Assembly: GCA_008921705.1 (NCBI GenBank)
Contig: VFFE01005906.1
Coordinates: forward strand, 160,548-224,547
From: Burhinus oedicnemus
Taxonomy: Eukaryota; Chordata; Aves; Charadriiformes; Burhinidae
Length of the DNA: 64,000 nucleotides
Direction: 5' to 3'
A model generated the notes under the pieces. That model was not told the DNA's origin and did no database searches. It worked only from the letters and a program-made list of their open reading frames with translations. Shown piece after piece: positions 25,488 to 38,399 of the stretch. Both the position numbers and the translations under genes were made by a program. The stretch's first letter is position 1; every line of letters starts with the position of its first letter.

Positions 25488-28119
25488 GTAATGACATATT
25501 TCTCCCCTTCCAGTGGCTGCTCGCCTCCCTCCTGTGCTCTCCCTTAACCTACTGTGGTTTGAGAGGCGAGAACTGAGGCTCCTCCTTGCTGTGGGAGTCT
25601 CTGGAGAGCAGCACTGAGGCGGAACCATCGAGCCTGAACTGGGAGGAAAATGAAGTGAGGGAGCAGAGTTGCAGCCTGCAAAGCAGGCGCCACTGCCACC
25701 GTTCGCTTGCTGGAAAGTAAATAAAGGAGCAAAACAAGGGCAATTGCTTTATGAGAGAGGATGGGAAGGAGAGGGACAGATGGAGAAAAGAAAGAATGGG
25801 CAGAGAAGGTGAAATTGAGGTAGGGTGGGAGGGCAGAGAAAAGGTGAAGAAAATGGGTATGAAAGGGAACACGGCTCCTTTCTGGGAGATAAGAAACAAG
25901 GAAATTTTCAAGAGCTCTTGGAATGGCTATCAGGGAAAATCTGTTGTCCCATTTGTCCAGTAGCCATTTTCCTCTCTCCCAAAGATGCCCTTTTGAGCCT
26001 GCATACCTGGGATAAATCCACACTAGCAGGCACTTAAGATCTTTTATTAGCATGGCCGTAGCAGTACAGTAGGTTCTGTAGAAAACTTAATGAGGATGAG
26101 AAGATCCAGTTACAAGAGTCAATGACTGATGCTCTGATTTGACTAAGTGGGAAAAGAGTGGCAATTTTGTTTCATCATGGTTCAGGTTTTCTTGATGTAT
26201 TTTCTAGGAGAGGTCAAGGAGTTCCGTCTTAAGTCAGTTCCTGCCTTTAGTCCTTGCATTATCACCATTTGCTCTACAGACAAGAAATACATTTGCCTTA
26301 GAACTGGACCGTGGAGCTAAAAGACTGGTCTGCTAAAAGTGTTTTCATCTCATGCATCTAGTAGTAGAAAAAGGGCAGATGAATGCACGTGGGTCAGCTA
26401 TTCTGTGTGGTGGCCCCCAGAAAAGGGCCATAAATTTTCTCTTGACTATAATGTGCTACCCAACTGGCTTTGTATGTCTATGCATGTGGCTCAGCTGGAC
26501 ATACTTTGTCTTTATGCTTCTTTTTTTGGATGAACAGCTACTTACATTCTGATTCTCACTTTCCTGCTTCTCTGCTTGTGAGAAGACGGATTATCATATC
26601 TTAAACTGTTGACTGATGAATTCTGTTTCTTCATAAAATAGTCAAATATGAGTAAGTTCACACCTACAATATCATTTCTACAGGTTAAATCCCATTGTGT
26701 TAATGCAAAATGTCAGGCAGAGTGCAGGAAACGGTAAGTGTCTCAAACTGGATGGTCTTTGTAGGTAAGTCATTAAGGAGGACTTCAGTACTCTTGAACT
26801 TTGTTTCTAGTTTCTCCACAGACTTGCTGTCAGACTTCAGGCCAGAAGTAGTCAGTGACTTTAGATATTTAGTTTGGGTTTGATCTTTGATTCCTGGATG
26901 GCTTTAAATCTTCTTTCTCGTATGTTGAGAGTGCTTTGAAAATCGAGTCCCAGCTGTCTTATATTGGACAACTCTAAATCAAAGCATCTAAAGTAAGCAT
27001 TACACAGGAAAATTTGGTTGAACGTACTCTGTGTTTAGTTTGCTTATCTGTTCAGTGAAAGGAAGGACTCTTTAGCTGAATTAATTGATTTTCAGATGTC
27101 TTAAGATGACTAGTTAGATTGGGATAGATACAGCTGTTTACTATTACAACTGCACGCATTGTTTTGTTTAGTGTGAGAAGAAATCTGGACGTGGCTCATG
27201 GAGGGGAAATAAGGCTTTACTCTTGCAAGATGGCAGTGAGACTGCAAAAGATCATCAAAGAGTGAAAAAGGCATAGATTTGATGGTATATTAAGGTCAAG
27301 CAAGTGGAAAAGACTATGTGTAAAAAACCAATCCATGCAGCACCACCTCTTCCCCCAACAGAAAGGGACCTGTGCAAAGTAGAGCCTGATAGGAGGCGGG
27401 GAATAGATTTGGTTCCTGTTTTATCTGTCAGTACAGCATATTTCAGACTCGAGACCTCTCTCCATATGTATGTCTGTTTCCTCAGGAATCATGGTGTTTT
27501 CTTAGGACTTTTCATATCTGTATTTTTCTACCTGCATGATTTTACATGGAGCAGCAGTGCTTGATGGTACGGTGAAAATTGGGTTAACAGTTTTTAAAAT
27601 CTCGCATTGTTTGTCTTTCATTTCTTGTCAACTTTCTACAATATACAACTTCCACTTTAGCTTTTTTGTGAAGATGAACTTTAATGAGGTAATGGTGACT
27701 TCAACTCTGTAGTAGCATTGTCTGGATTTCCAACTGCCGACGTAGTTGTGTGATCTTCTGTCGCCATCACTGGTCTTCTGAATTATGGTTTCTTCCCTCT
27801 TCCACCTTGATACTGAAACATACTGGAGAATCAAAAAATAGTTACCAAATTCCATAAAAGAATACTGACTTAGAGAACAGACCATAAATAATACAGACAA
27901 AATGGTAACGGAGCAGCAGCTGGCAGAAGGCATGAGAACAAGTGAGCAAAAAGTGGATTTCAGAGAAAAAAGATTCTTCTTTCTAATAAAAGGAGGTATT
28001 TTAAAGTGGGATCAATTACCTAGTATTTTCTCTTCCTTTTTTTTTATTTCCTGGCACTGCTGCTATGGGTTAAACTGTCAGTGAGCAAGGGGGAGCAGGA
28101 GGGTAGAGTCTGTGCTTCT

Positions 28120-28270
28120 CCGAGTGATTTGCTAAGCCTCTTAATGCATTTATTCCTCTCCTCATGGTCATTAATGGATTCATTATTTGGACACAGAAAT
28201 AGGTGCCCAGACGTTCCTCTAGCCAGTTATTCCTTTTTCATCTGGGAGAAAGCTTTTTATTAAAAACCAT
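28120..28270. promoter_or_regulatory. Candidate conserved non-coding element with TAAT sites
   Basis: TTAATGCATTTATT (28,141-28,154), ATTAATGGATTCATTATT (28,170-28,187) and the near-palindrome TTTTTATTAAAAA (about 28,255-28,266) give several homeodomain-type cores inside otherwise mixed-composition DNA. Evidence is motif density only. Confidence 0.22.
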
Positions 28271-29403
28271 TCTCTGGTGTAGGGGGAGGCCTGGGAGAGT
28301 CAAGAGACCTGAGCTGGGGCAGGGGGCGCAAGGTGAAGAGCGAAGGGTGGGAAAGGTGGCCCAGCAGATGCACTGATTAGGTTTTCTTTGCTAAGAAGAA
28401 AGGGAACCTCCGATAGCTGCCCTGTATTCTTTTTGTGAGAATGGACTTTTTTTTCATGGCTTGCTTGTCAGATAAAATGAACGTGTATGGGTGTGTGGGG
28501 AGAGGCTCAAATTAATTACTGTCAGCAAATGAAGCATATGGAAGCTTGTCTTGATGTTACAGTTGTGAATTGGTGCAGAAAAAACAGTGGAAAAGCAAAC
28601 AGTGGAACACTGTATTTGGATCAGAGCTAGCTGTGTACTGGCTTGTTAATGTCCCCCCACACCCAAACCTACTTTCTCAGGTATATTGAGGCTCTCCTAA
28701 TTACACTTGTATTTTCTCTTTGCTCCCCTTGGGATTCATGAGATAAGGATAGGGCATCACAGTCCAGATCATCGTTGCTGTTTCCACTGGCAGTCTCCCA
28801 GCTGGGTGAGAGGTGCCCCAACATAAATAGCATGATAGAGAATTTGGGGTAAATGCTCAGCTTCACAGCTGTGCGGAAAGAAAAAATTCTCAGCAATGTT
28901 GATGGCATTGTTATTATAACATACACTTACTAAAACCATCTCAGTATCTCTTCTGCTCAAAAGAGAACAGGAGTTAAATACAGGGCCATAAAAGCTTAGC
29001 TTTCTCCTGTTGGAGCAAATGCCTGAGCTGCCACTGATTTCAGGGAAGTAGAATGGGCGCTAATGGGATAAAGATTATTGGAGTTCATTTCTGAGAGCTG
29101 CTTGGCAGCTGTGGGCCACCTGAAATCCTTGTTGACTTTAATGCAAGTTGTATAGTGTTAGCATAACTGAGGGTTTGAATGTTGCACCTGGAGCAACTGT
29201 TTGTCCCAATTAGAAAGATGCTTAACTAATGTAAGCCTGCTGAGGTCTTGAGTTAACGTTATGTGTTGGCAGGTCTTAGCAAAATTTCCTTAACAGAAGC
29301 ATTTTGTCCCCATTGAGCAGAATTAATGTCTCTGTTAAACAGTAGTTATTGCCATTTAAGTATTACTGGCTTAAATCCGTTTCTTGTGGAATCCAGTAGG
29401 TAA

Positions 29404-29427
29404 ACATGCTTCCTTGGGGAAGCATGT
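29404..29427. repeat. Perfect 10-bp inverted repeat, 4-nt loop
   Basis: Arms ACATGCTTCC (29,404-29,413) and GGAAGCATGT (29,418-29,427) flank TTGG. The stem is too short for a microRNA precursor and I see no extension of pairing outside it. Confidence 0.85.
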
Positions 29428-31054
29428 CCCAGTTAAGTGGATTACAGAGCAAATTATATCAAGTCTAATGCAGCAGTGAACCTGAAGCAGCTTCTGCTGA
29501 TGCATTTACAGGGTTTCAGCCTCATGTCTTATGAACTAAAAAGTCATGAGCTACACTGGTACAGTGAAGATTGTTTTAGTCAAAGGTGTCACCAGTTGTA
29601 AAACAGTGACACAAGTAAACTTTGGTACATGGATTGTTAAAACAAATCCTGATGCACCTCTTGGGTTTTGTGTAATCTAAGGTCAGACCTTGTTATGGTC
29701 ATAAATTTTGTCATTCCAGAATAGAGGGCTTGCTGTTACTGAGTCTTGAAAAACGCGTCTGTCAAAAGCTGAGGCAAAACCAATTTCCACATACAATATC
29801 CAATAAGGTATCGGAGGCAGGAAGGCTTCAGTGACTTGCTTTTAGCCTGGATGTAAAACTGAGCTCTTTGACTTGGACATCACCATTTCTTTAATAGCAA
29901 TTATTTGCTTTTCTGTCCTGGCCGAAACTGCGCCTTTAGCTCCTCCCTGTCCTGGTGCTTCTCAGCCCTCCTTTTCCACTCTATGCAGAAGCCTTGTCTG
30001 CCATGCTCTGAACTCTTACATACTGTAGCTGTGCAGCTCCTGGGTCTCACAGCAGGTGGAAACAGTTGTATTCAGTAATATTGAAATGCTATATCCATTT
30101 CAAAATGCCTCAGAACCCACCAGAGTAGAAGGAGTTATAGAAGTACAGACGCAGAGGAAAAAAGGATAATTTGTGTTAGATTGAGCAGAACGTACTATTC
30201 ATGGCTTCTAGTTCAGTAGCATATGCCTGGGTGCTAAGGGCTAAAGAGTCAGTGTTAACCTCATCAAGTGCCTGCAGGATGATCCTGCATTCAAACTTCA
30301 CCACCGTCCTTCCTTTACTAACATATTTTTGGGTGGAAGAGAGGGAATGGCAAGTTCTTCAAAACACTCACTGTCTCGTGGCTTTACTTTGTCTTTGCTT
30401 CTGACCATGGGGGGAAATTATGCCTGAACCTCTGAAATGCCCAAGCCTCTGCTATGGGGAGAATGTAAGGGAGATGCGAGTGTGTTGTTGGGGAAGAAGT
30501 GAAGAGAAGCTGAGCTTCCTCAGACTTCTAAACTGGCCAAATTTCTTGTCTTGGAATCCCAGGTGGTAGGAATGAGGTTGTGAAGTGTGAGGGGGGAGAA
30601 GGCTGGCTGTGCAGGTCTACAGCTCTCCTATGGATAGGATGCCTCTCAGTAAGCCAGTATGAGGAACCTGAATATTAAATAAGTATTAGACTGAGCTGCT
30701 CATTTTTAAAAACAAGGCACTCCGTCCCAGTCTCCTGCAGTATAATTTATGTGCCATCCGGTACAGGGAGCCCTGGCTTTAACAAGTGTTTTTTCATGGC
30801 ATTGCTGTCTCTGCATATGCAACCGTATAGATGAGACAGCAAGGCCATTATGGCTGCGTGGAGTTGTATCCTGCGAGGCATTGGTGATACATCTCCCAGG
30901 GTGCAGAGGGAGAGGTATTTCTTGTCATTCAAGCGCATTACCTTTAGGAGAAAAGTTCCTTCTAAGTGACAGTGTTTAAAATTGCAAGCTCCAAGTGGGT
31001 ATAGAGAGTCTCTTGTAGGTGGCAATAGAAACCACTAACCAGGATCATCTGGTT

Positions 31055-31200
31055 CCTTATCACCTGGTTAGCAGCTCTGCCACAGCTAGAGGAAGAGACG
31101 CTTCCTCGCTCTATGACTATGGTTCCTCATCTCTGCAATGGGCATAATAATATTGGCTGACCTGCTACAGGAGGTGGGAGAATCTATACCAGATTTTGAG
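31055..31200 (+). repeat. MIR-like ancient SINE fragment
   Basis: The block 'ggttcctcatctctgcaatg' (31,121-31,140), followed by 'ggcataataatattggctga', resembles the MIR sequence that normally reads as a 'cctcatctgtaaaatggg' motif followed by 'ataataat'. Upstream 'gcagctctgccac' fits the preceding MIR core. Diverged; ends approximate. Confidence 0.55.
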
Positions 31201-31797
31201 GCAAGTAAGTACAAAATATTGCAACTTGTCTGGAAATACTCCATTTGATTCAAGACGTACAACATCGAGCTGCATATCTTTAGATGATGACTGCTCAGAA
31301 ATTAAATGGAGTGCAGTATACTGCTGTGAGATGATACATGCCAGGAATTCAGCCCTGGGTAGGTGAGAACAGGTGGGTGAAAGTGGGATGAAGTTGCTGA
31401 TAAAAGCTATGTTATCCCTGGAAGCCTTGGTGGGCAAGGTTATCAGAGGAATAGGAGTGAATATATTAATCTGTGGCTGGAGGGCAACAACAGGAGCAAG
31501 GGAGAGGAAGGGGTCTCCCACTTGGAGGAAGCTAAACCACAACATATTCTAGAATAAACTGGTAGATAACAGGTTCCTGATCTACTTGAAACTAGTGTGG
31601 GAAGGGGCTACTCCTGCAGTACTGGAATTCCTAAATGTCCCAGCTGCTGTCTCAAACTCTGCACACAGTTCCTTCCTCTAAGTCCCAGCCCCTTTGTGAA
31701 AGCCCTGGTTATGCAGCATTGGTTTTGGCTGTAAATTCCCTAACATGAATACCCTCTTGTACTGTGGTCAAGCAAGTTTAAAAACGTCTTCATAAAA

Positions 31798-31839
31798 TGC
31801 CTTTCCTAGAGTCTTTACTGCCTTTCCTAGAATCTTTCT
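31798..31839 (+). repeat. Two-copy 21-bp tandem duplication
   Basis: The unit beginning 'tgcctttcctaga' occurs twice in direct contact (31,798-31,818 and 31,819-31,839) with few differences. It looks like a local slippage duplication. Confidence 0.85.
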
Positions 31840-34800
31840 GCATTAGCAACCTTTAGTCTGGGCATCTCCTCCATGTTGCTTTAAGGATGCAGAAGTTATC
31901 TAATAATGCTTGCTGGCCTTTGGTTTATTTGATTTATGGGTTCTGAGTATTTGTTTTGCCTTAAAATCTCCAATAAGCTGAACTCTGTAGTTAATTGACT
32001 TAACCCTTAATATTGCAAACAAACCTTACAGAGTGAAATCCAAATGTTAAGTAAACTAACTTGAATGATGCTTCCCAGAATGTACTTTTTCAGGTGATGT
32101 ACTTTGGGAAAAACAGACAAATATTTTATAGAGCAAGGCTTGCAATGGGAAGTGGAGGATGAACAGCGTCTGCAACTTGATCTGAATACGATTTGAGCAT
32201 CCCAGGCGCTTGGGTCTCAAGCTTAGCTCAGTGTAAATCCAAAAATCCTTTTTCTTCTCAAAGAGCTTGAGCCAGACTTCCCCTAGGAGGAGGGGTATTC
32301 GAATGCAACGTTTTAATACTTCCTTTCCTCGTAGGAGACCTGAAGTAGAGAGCTGACATGAGGAAAGGGGTGTTAATGATACTTTTCTTAATCTCTTGAA
32401 AGCATTGCTTTTGGTGTTCTTTCACTCCTGGAATGGCGTGCAGCCCTCTCTTTTCCTGTCCGCTTCAGCAGACCTGAGGAGCAGCTTGCTCAGGTACTAT
32501 ATCTCTTTTTGAAGTGTTTGCAAACAAACCCCAAATCATACAGTCGTTGCCTAGTTTCATAATTTGTTGTCCTTTTTCAGTGGGTGGTTGTCTGAATTCA
32601 GAAGTGTTTTCTGGGCACTTGGCCTGACTCTGAGTTTTGCATCCAAATTGTGTGGAATTCGTAGCCCCTTTGTTCTGGTGTGAAACTTGGCTGGTGCAGC
32701 AGAGTTTTGCTGTGAGCTCTGGAGCCCATGTTGTGTTTTGACTGGAAGGAATTAGTCTGATTAAGCAGATTCTTTATTCATGCAAACACACAAAATTGCC
32801 ACATCTCCTACCAATCAATTACCAGTTTGTTTGTCTGCCCATCACCATTGTGTTAGTGTGCAAGTGATACAGGCTTTGTTCTTTCCTCCCTTGTGTGTCG
32901 CTGCCTGCAGCAGTGCCCCACTCCTCGGCTTCTGTCCCTGCTCTGCGCAGGTCAAAATGACAGTGCAAGCCCTTCGTCAAGGGAGAGTGGAGTTTCTCAT
33001 CTTCCTTTACTTTGCTTTTCTTGCCCACTCTCCCTGTAGTGTGTGCAGGCACGTGTAAAACCACATCCTTGCTACCATGCTATTAATTCTGCAGCAGCCA
33101 CTGCTTTGACCCAGCAAATGGTTCATCTTGGAGGCTGTGACCCCCCTCTCAGATGTGGAGTGGACAGCAGTGCCAAATCTCCCAGGGTGTGTTTGAAACT
33201 GGGTAGAGCCTTGAAAACCAGCAGCAAAAGCTTTCTCCATTCCCAGCAACGTTTCACTTCCCTTCCTCCCCACAGCAAACAAATTGTATTGACAGACAAA
33301 AGCAGGATTATGGTGAGGAGATTTGCAAGACAACAGGATTATGGAAGCTAAAACAAGCAAACATTGAGATTATATTCGGGAGTGGGCAGGATGGAGTTGG
33401 GGGAGGAAGGGGACAGCATGGGAGCAGTAACTTGGCTGTGGTGCTGGACTGACACAGTGGTGTTGAGGCAGGAGGAAAGAGGATTTAAGGTGTTCTAGGA
33501 CAAAAGCAAGCGAAGTAATTTCTCCCTGTAAACTCCTGTGGATGGAAACCTAGTAGATTTACATTACTGCTGTTGATTTTTGCTTTTCGGGAGTCCAGGA
33601 ACAAAGAGGTAGAGTGGAGAGGCTGGCCTAAAGCTGTGAGTCCTGAAAGCCCCCCTGCTCACCAGGGCAGGATAGGCACCAGCTGTCAGCTGATCCGAGC
33701 TGAGATCAGCTGTGACCTAATTATTGGCCTCTTAAACCTGCATTATTCCTTTCATTTTCCAGCTCATTGACGTTGTATAGAGAGAGGGTGAAAGAAGGTA
33801 GAAAAAAGAGTTATTGATAATCCACTTCCTATGTGTCTGCCACTCAGCCAGGGTCATGGCTGGATGGCCTCCATCAAAGAGAATGAGGGTGGGCTTTTAA
33901 CCCCTTCTGCTCCCCTGTGGGAGGAAGACAGCTTTGTGCATTTGGGGGAATCGAAGCTTAAAATTATTTGAAATAAAACATCGGTGTGCTCTAGGTCAGA
34001 AAGATTCTGTAGTTCTTTGCTCTGAGGACAGAGGAAGCGAGCAGTTGATAACCTGTGAAAGGAAGGAATGAACAGAGAACACTCATCACCTCCTTTTGCA
34101 CACAGGCAGGTGGAGGCATGCCTAAGGGGTTTATAGTCCTATCGGTTGGGAAGGCATTATGCGTGTGCGTTTTGCAGTATTCAGTAGACAAAGCGCTTGC
34201 ACCATAGACGTGTTTTGGCCTTTCTAAGGTTGACGTGCATGTATGAGAATGCTTTGCCTGGGCAGCAGAAACGTACCAACCCAGTTAGAGTGGCATTGGA
34301 TACAAATAACATACCAGCTCACCACCTTTCCATGTATCTGGCTGCTGGTGAGAGCAGCTTGGCAGCCTTGCTTTATCCATCCAGCATGTGATAGCCACTG
34401 TTACTACCTGCCTTGTGAGTAGTTAATCAGTTGGAAGAACTGGAAAAGATCCAATACTGGTGGCTAAGATGGTATGGGGCCAGGTGTGTGGCACAGCACT
34501 GTGGGAGCAGAAGAGCAGCAAGGCTCTTCTTTCTGACTATGGTGGCATGGCCTGGGGAAGGCAAATATCGTGGCTCTGGCAGGTCAGTGCAGAAGGAAAG
34601 AGGGAGATGGTGAGGGGTGAACAAATTGTGCAAAACTATCAATTTTTCCATACAAATCCACTTTTCACGTGCCAAATCTCTGTGCATCTTCCTCCAATAA
34701 CTGATAATCTCCACCAATCAAATTACCTCCTTGGTGATTAAAGCATCCATCTCCTGTTCACTGATTAGTCTCCAACCCAGTCTTTCAGGCTTTTAAACCC

Positions 34801-35112
34801 TCCTGCAATGCTTGCTAGTTAGCATATGTTCTCTAAGTCTGCACTTGCCAAGATCCACTCACAAATGCTTGTTTGCTGCTTTATTCAGCTATATAGGTGC
34901 CCTGCACTTTCTGCCATTTTGGACATTCAAACCTGCTGCTAAAGAAGGGAGGGTGGAGAGATTGAGCGAGGAGAACTCCCCTATTGTATTATACTCTCTA
35001 ATCCAGCCAAATTGTTGAGACTGGCTGTAAATTGCTAGGATAATTGACCTTCAGTCTTTTGAAATACACTTCTGGGAGTGAAATACATTTTACTTTCTGT
35101 TTTTTCTTGGTG

Positions 35113-35129
35113 TTTTTTTTTTTTTTTTT
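35113..35129. repeat. Poly-T run (17 T)
   Basis: Homopolymer run inside a T-rich stretch beginning near 35,097. Confidence 0.97.
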
Positions 35130-35299
35130 CCTGTTTGAAGCCTCTTGCAGCCTTTCTAAAGCATCTTCTCACAAATTTTAATCAATAACCTAGTCAGTGG
35201 TAAGCCTGAGTCTATCACATCTATTACCTTGATGGCAGTGGTACTGGAAGCCCTTATTCCTTCACTTTTGACATGAAAGCTAGCAGCATGGAAGGAAAG

Positions 35300-35346
35300 A
35301 AAAAAAAAACCAAAACCCAAAAAAAACCCAAAAACCAAACCAAACC
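35300..35346. repeat. A/C low-complexity tract
   Basis: A-rich stretch with regularly spaced C, CC or CCC, almost free of G and T. Complementary in type to the G/T tracts. Confidence 0.92.
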
Positions 35347-35949
35347 AGAAAGATTAAAGTGGAATTGTGATGGTTTTAGAAAGTGAGCGCTTCCAAGCTT
35401 GATCAAATCTATTACAGTTATTTATTATTGACTGACTACTCATTGCACGTTCGGGACTGTATGATAAGCACAGCAGCTACAGGTACTACCTCTGGAGCCT
35501 CAGCTTTTAGGTCAGAGTTGCACGTTCTAAGCCAGGAGTGTGCAGCATGTGCTTAGGGTGCAAATGTTGTCAGGTACTAACCACCTGGGAGAGAGCCCAT
35601 GGTATCAACATTTCTTTTCTTTCAATATATATGCATCGTTCTTTACTGTGGCCCTTTTTGTGATACTTCTGTTGTGACTGTTGCCTATTGCTCATGCTTT
35701 AAAGAAAAGTGTAAATCTCTTGGTGAAGTGACCTTGCATACCTAGGATCTCCTAACAGAAATGATTTAAAAAAACCCAAAAGTAACAAAAGGCCCTTGCA
35801 TAAGGGATGTGGTGGGAGATGCATGGTCTCATTGCTGATGTATTGAACAGGAATTAGAGCAGTTAGTATCTATTCCTGAGCTTTTTATTATTAACTAGCA
35901 TTTTTTGTTTGTAACAGCAAAGGCAACAGTGGCATTGCTTATCTTCCTT

Positions 35950-36090
35950 GGGGTGTTTGTGAACTAAATGATTCTGACGCTAAATGGTTATAGGACCTTG
36001 CCATCCCTGTGCCTCAGTTTCATGGATAACGGTTTGTAAAACTGGATTAAGCTTACAGTGTTTAAGTGCTGTGAGATCTTCAGAGTATGC
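35950..36090 (+). repeat. MIR-like ancient SINE fragment
   Basis: The segment 'ccctgtgcctcagtttcatg' (36,006-36,025) is the hallmark MIR core, and 'ttgtaaaactggattaagc' continues it. The downstream 'aagtgctgtgagatcttcag' (36,064-36,083) matches the 3' part common to MIR copies in birds and crocodilians. Sense orientation, the clearest MIR-type copy in the window. Confidence 0.7.
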
Positions 36091-38399
36091 ATCTTGTTAA
36101 TTCTTGGCTGTAAGATATATTGAGGAGTAATCTAGTAGATCCGGACTGTGGAGCAACTGAAGAATCTTTTTCCTGTTCCCATTTTGTGACTTACGCTTTT
36201 TTGGACTTGGATGAATTATTTCCTTAGACAAGGAAAAGAAAGCGAGGATGATAATGCTGCTAAAAAGCATTCTGAGATTCCTAAATGAAAGATGCAGCGT
36301 AAGTGCCAAATGGTAGCATTGTTATAACACATGCTGGAGAAACAGGCAGCCCTGAGTGAGTTCATGTCTTGCTGGGTAAGCCAATATGTTATGATATGGT
36401 GAACAGTGTTGCACAGTTGGAAAACTTGCGTGGCCCGCATGGAGCTAGCCAGGCAGGTAATGTGTGAGATGGACCCCTCAAGAAGGAGGCTGGCCTGTGA
36501 ATACAGACTGAAATGAGGTTTGGCCATGATAGCCTCAACCTACAGCACGAGTCTATAGATATTCCTGGCAGTACCCTAGGGAGAGGAGAAGGCTTTGAAG
36601 GGGGGAATAGCAGTTACAGCTTGTGAGGCTGCAGCATGGTCCTGGTCCTAACGCAGTGCAGTGCCCTAAAGGATAAACTGTTTGCATAACAAGAAGTCTC
36701 CTGAGTCTGTTGCATAGGAGGTGCTATTTATCACCCCCAGCTGCAAGCAGCAACAGCTTCTAATACAATGGAATGATGCCTCAGGCCAGTCTATACATTT
36801 ATAAGCACATTAATAAATCATCATAAAAATAAAACACATTTATTGCCATTAAAAAATTACATGGAACATTTGTTGTCTGTAAGCCACTTTGTCCTCCTCC
36901 TTACTGTGTCATCACTACTGACATGGATCAAACACCACAGATATGTAAAAGGATACGGCAGAGAGGGGATGTACAACAGGTAATGACTCCAGGCATCAGT
37001 TCAGGCAGCAGCCCAAATTGATGCCTGTTTGCCAGTTCATCCATGTGATAGGCATGGGGTAGCTGGTTACCGGCATCTTGTGGTCAGAGACACTGCACAT
37101 CCCAGGGGTTTGTGAAAGCCAGAGGGAATGGGCCAGGGCATCACCACCCTCATGTTTCCATTTTAGAGGGTACTGGGGATAGAGGCAGATAACGAGACCA
37201 TTGTGGCTGCCCTGGGCAACTGAGAGTGCAGCATTTCTGCTTCTGGGCTACTGCGAGACTGTGCCCGCCAAGCTGCGGGGTTAGCGTAGCAGAGGATGAT
37301 GCAGACCTGCTTCTGGGTGTGCTTGCCACCTTGAGAGCAAGATGACATTTGGCTGGTTGAGTTGCTCAGCCACAAGGCAGTGCTTCCAGGTCTTTTGCCT
37401 CAGCCTGCCTGCAGTCACGTTCCCGCCAGGACTTGCAGGACTGCCGTTTGCTACAACTTCCTTAGCGACCCTGGGTTGCTGTGTCCGGGTACAGGCAGTC
37501 TTGATGTACTGGCTAGGTGTGTGATATTGGTGCAGGGACTGGGTGCTTCTGAAGTGCTGGGTGACCTTTGATAGGTACTGGATTGCTTTCTCAGTCGCTG
37601 GACTCTCTTAAAACTACAGGCCTTGAGAGAGGTCAGAGAGCGTGTCTGAGGTGTGACTTCCCACTCATCTGGAAAAGAGGGTGGGAGAGCTTGTCGTCTG
37701 ACATTTCCAGCCAGATTTTTAGCTGCTTCTGAGCCCGGTAACTTAGACTAATGGATCCTTGTTAGCTTTTGAGGCTACAACCGGCATAGCAAAGGTTTTG
37801 CACTGGCTTTAACAGCAGTCTCTCATTTGTTTCCTCATACTGTTGTTGTTTTATGAGGGAAGCCGCCTGGGAGTTACAAGTCTCCCAAAGAATCCAGCTG
37901 TGATTTATGAATTGGCCATCAACAGTTATTATGCCAGCCACTGCATGCATCCATTCTAATAAATTTCCTGCATCTTCCTTAGCAGCTTGTTTTACTCCCG
38001 TTTATTGATACCATGGTCTTAACAAAAGCAGCACATCAATTACAGTAATTGCATTCAGCACTGCTGGAGATGTGGTCTGACGACAGGTTGTGGAGCCTGG
38101 ATGGGGGATTAAGGGCTATTGAGAAGACCTAAAGAGAGGAGAGCAGAGGTGTGGAGTTGGTGCCCAGGTGGATTTCCTTTGGTGCTTTGTATCCCTTTAA
38201 CTTTAATGTCTTTCTAAGAAAGAGAAGGAGGTGAGATCATTGCAAATGCGGCCCAAATGAATCTTGCCTGCTGGGATATCCCAGTTGTATATTATTTTAT
38301 AATATGAGATATTAATCAGGGTTTTGTACAATTTTTTTTTTGTACAGCCTTTTTCCTGGTTTTATTTTAAAAACTCTTTTAGTGATTGAAGCGGTGAAT
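36091..38399. other. No gene recognised upstream of CR1
   Basis: Unique sequence with the AT-rich TTTAT/TAAT cluster at 36.8 kb. The interval 37.16-37.6 kb is GC-richer with short opposed frames of no recognisable family. Confidence 0.6.
36790..36875. promoter_or_regulatory. Candidate element with CDX/posterior-Hox-type sites
   Basis: An AT-rich block holds TTTATAAG, ATTAATAAATC, ATAAAAATAAAAC, a good TTTATTG (36,839-36,845) and CCATTAAAAAATTACATGG (about 36,847-36,865). TTTATTG/TTTATGG-type sites are bound by CDX and posterior Hox proteins. AT-richness alone could produce them. Confidence 0.2.

Larger units (their letters stand above)
25488..31054. other. No gene recognised; purine-rich stretch at 25.75 kb
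   Basis: The + strand is about 85% purine by eye over 25,752-25,870, which creates long stop-poor frames on both strands (up to 169 codons on the minus strand) without protein-like content. Beyond that, unique sequence, with the TAAT cluster at 28.1 kb and the 10-bp hairpin at 29.4 kb. Confidence 0.65.
31201..35949. other. No gene recognised
   Basis: Unique sequence with the 21-bp duplication at 31.8 kb, the poly-T run at 35.1 kb and the A/C tract at 35.3 kb. Short opposed frames at 32.8-33.4 and 34.4-34.7 kb are not recognised as proteins. Confidence 0.65.

Noticed and set aside
25544..26053. 169-codon minus-strand frame
   Set aside because: It reads through the purine-rich stretch (polypyrimidine on this strand), giving Ser/Leu/Pro/Phe repeats. 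An artefact of composition.
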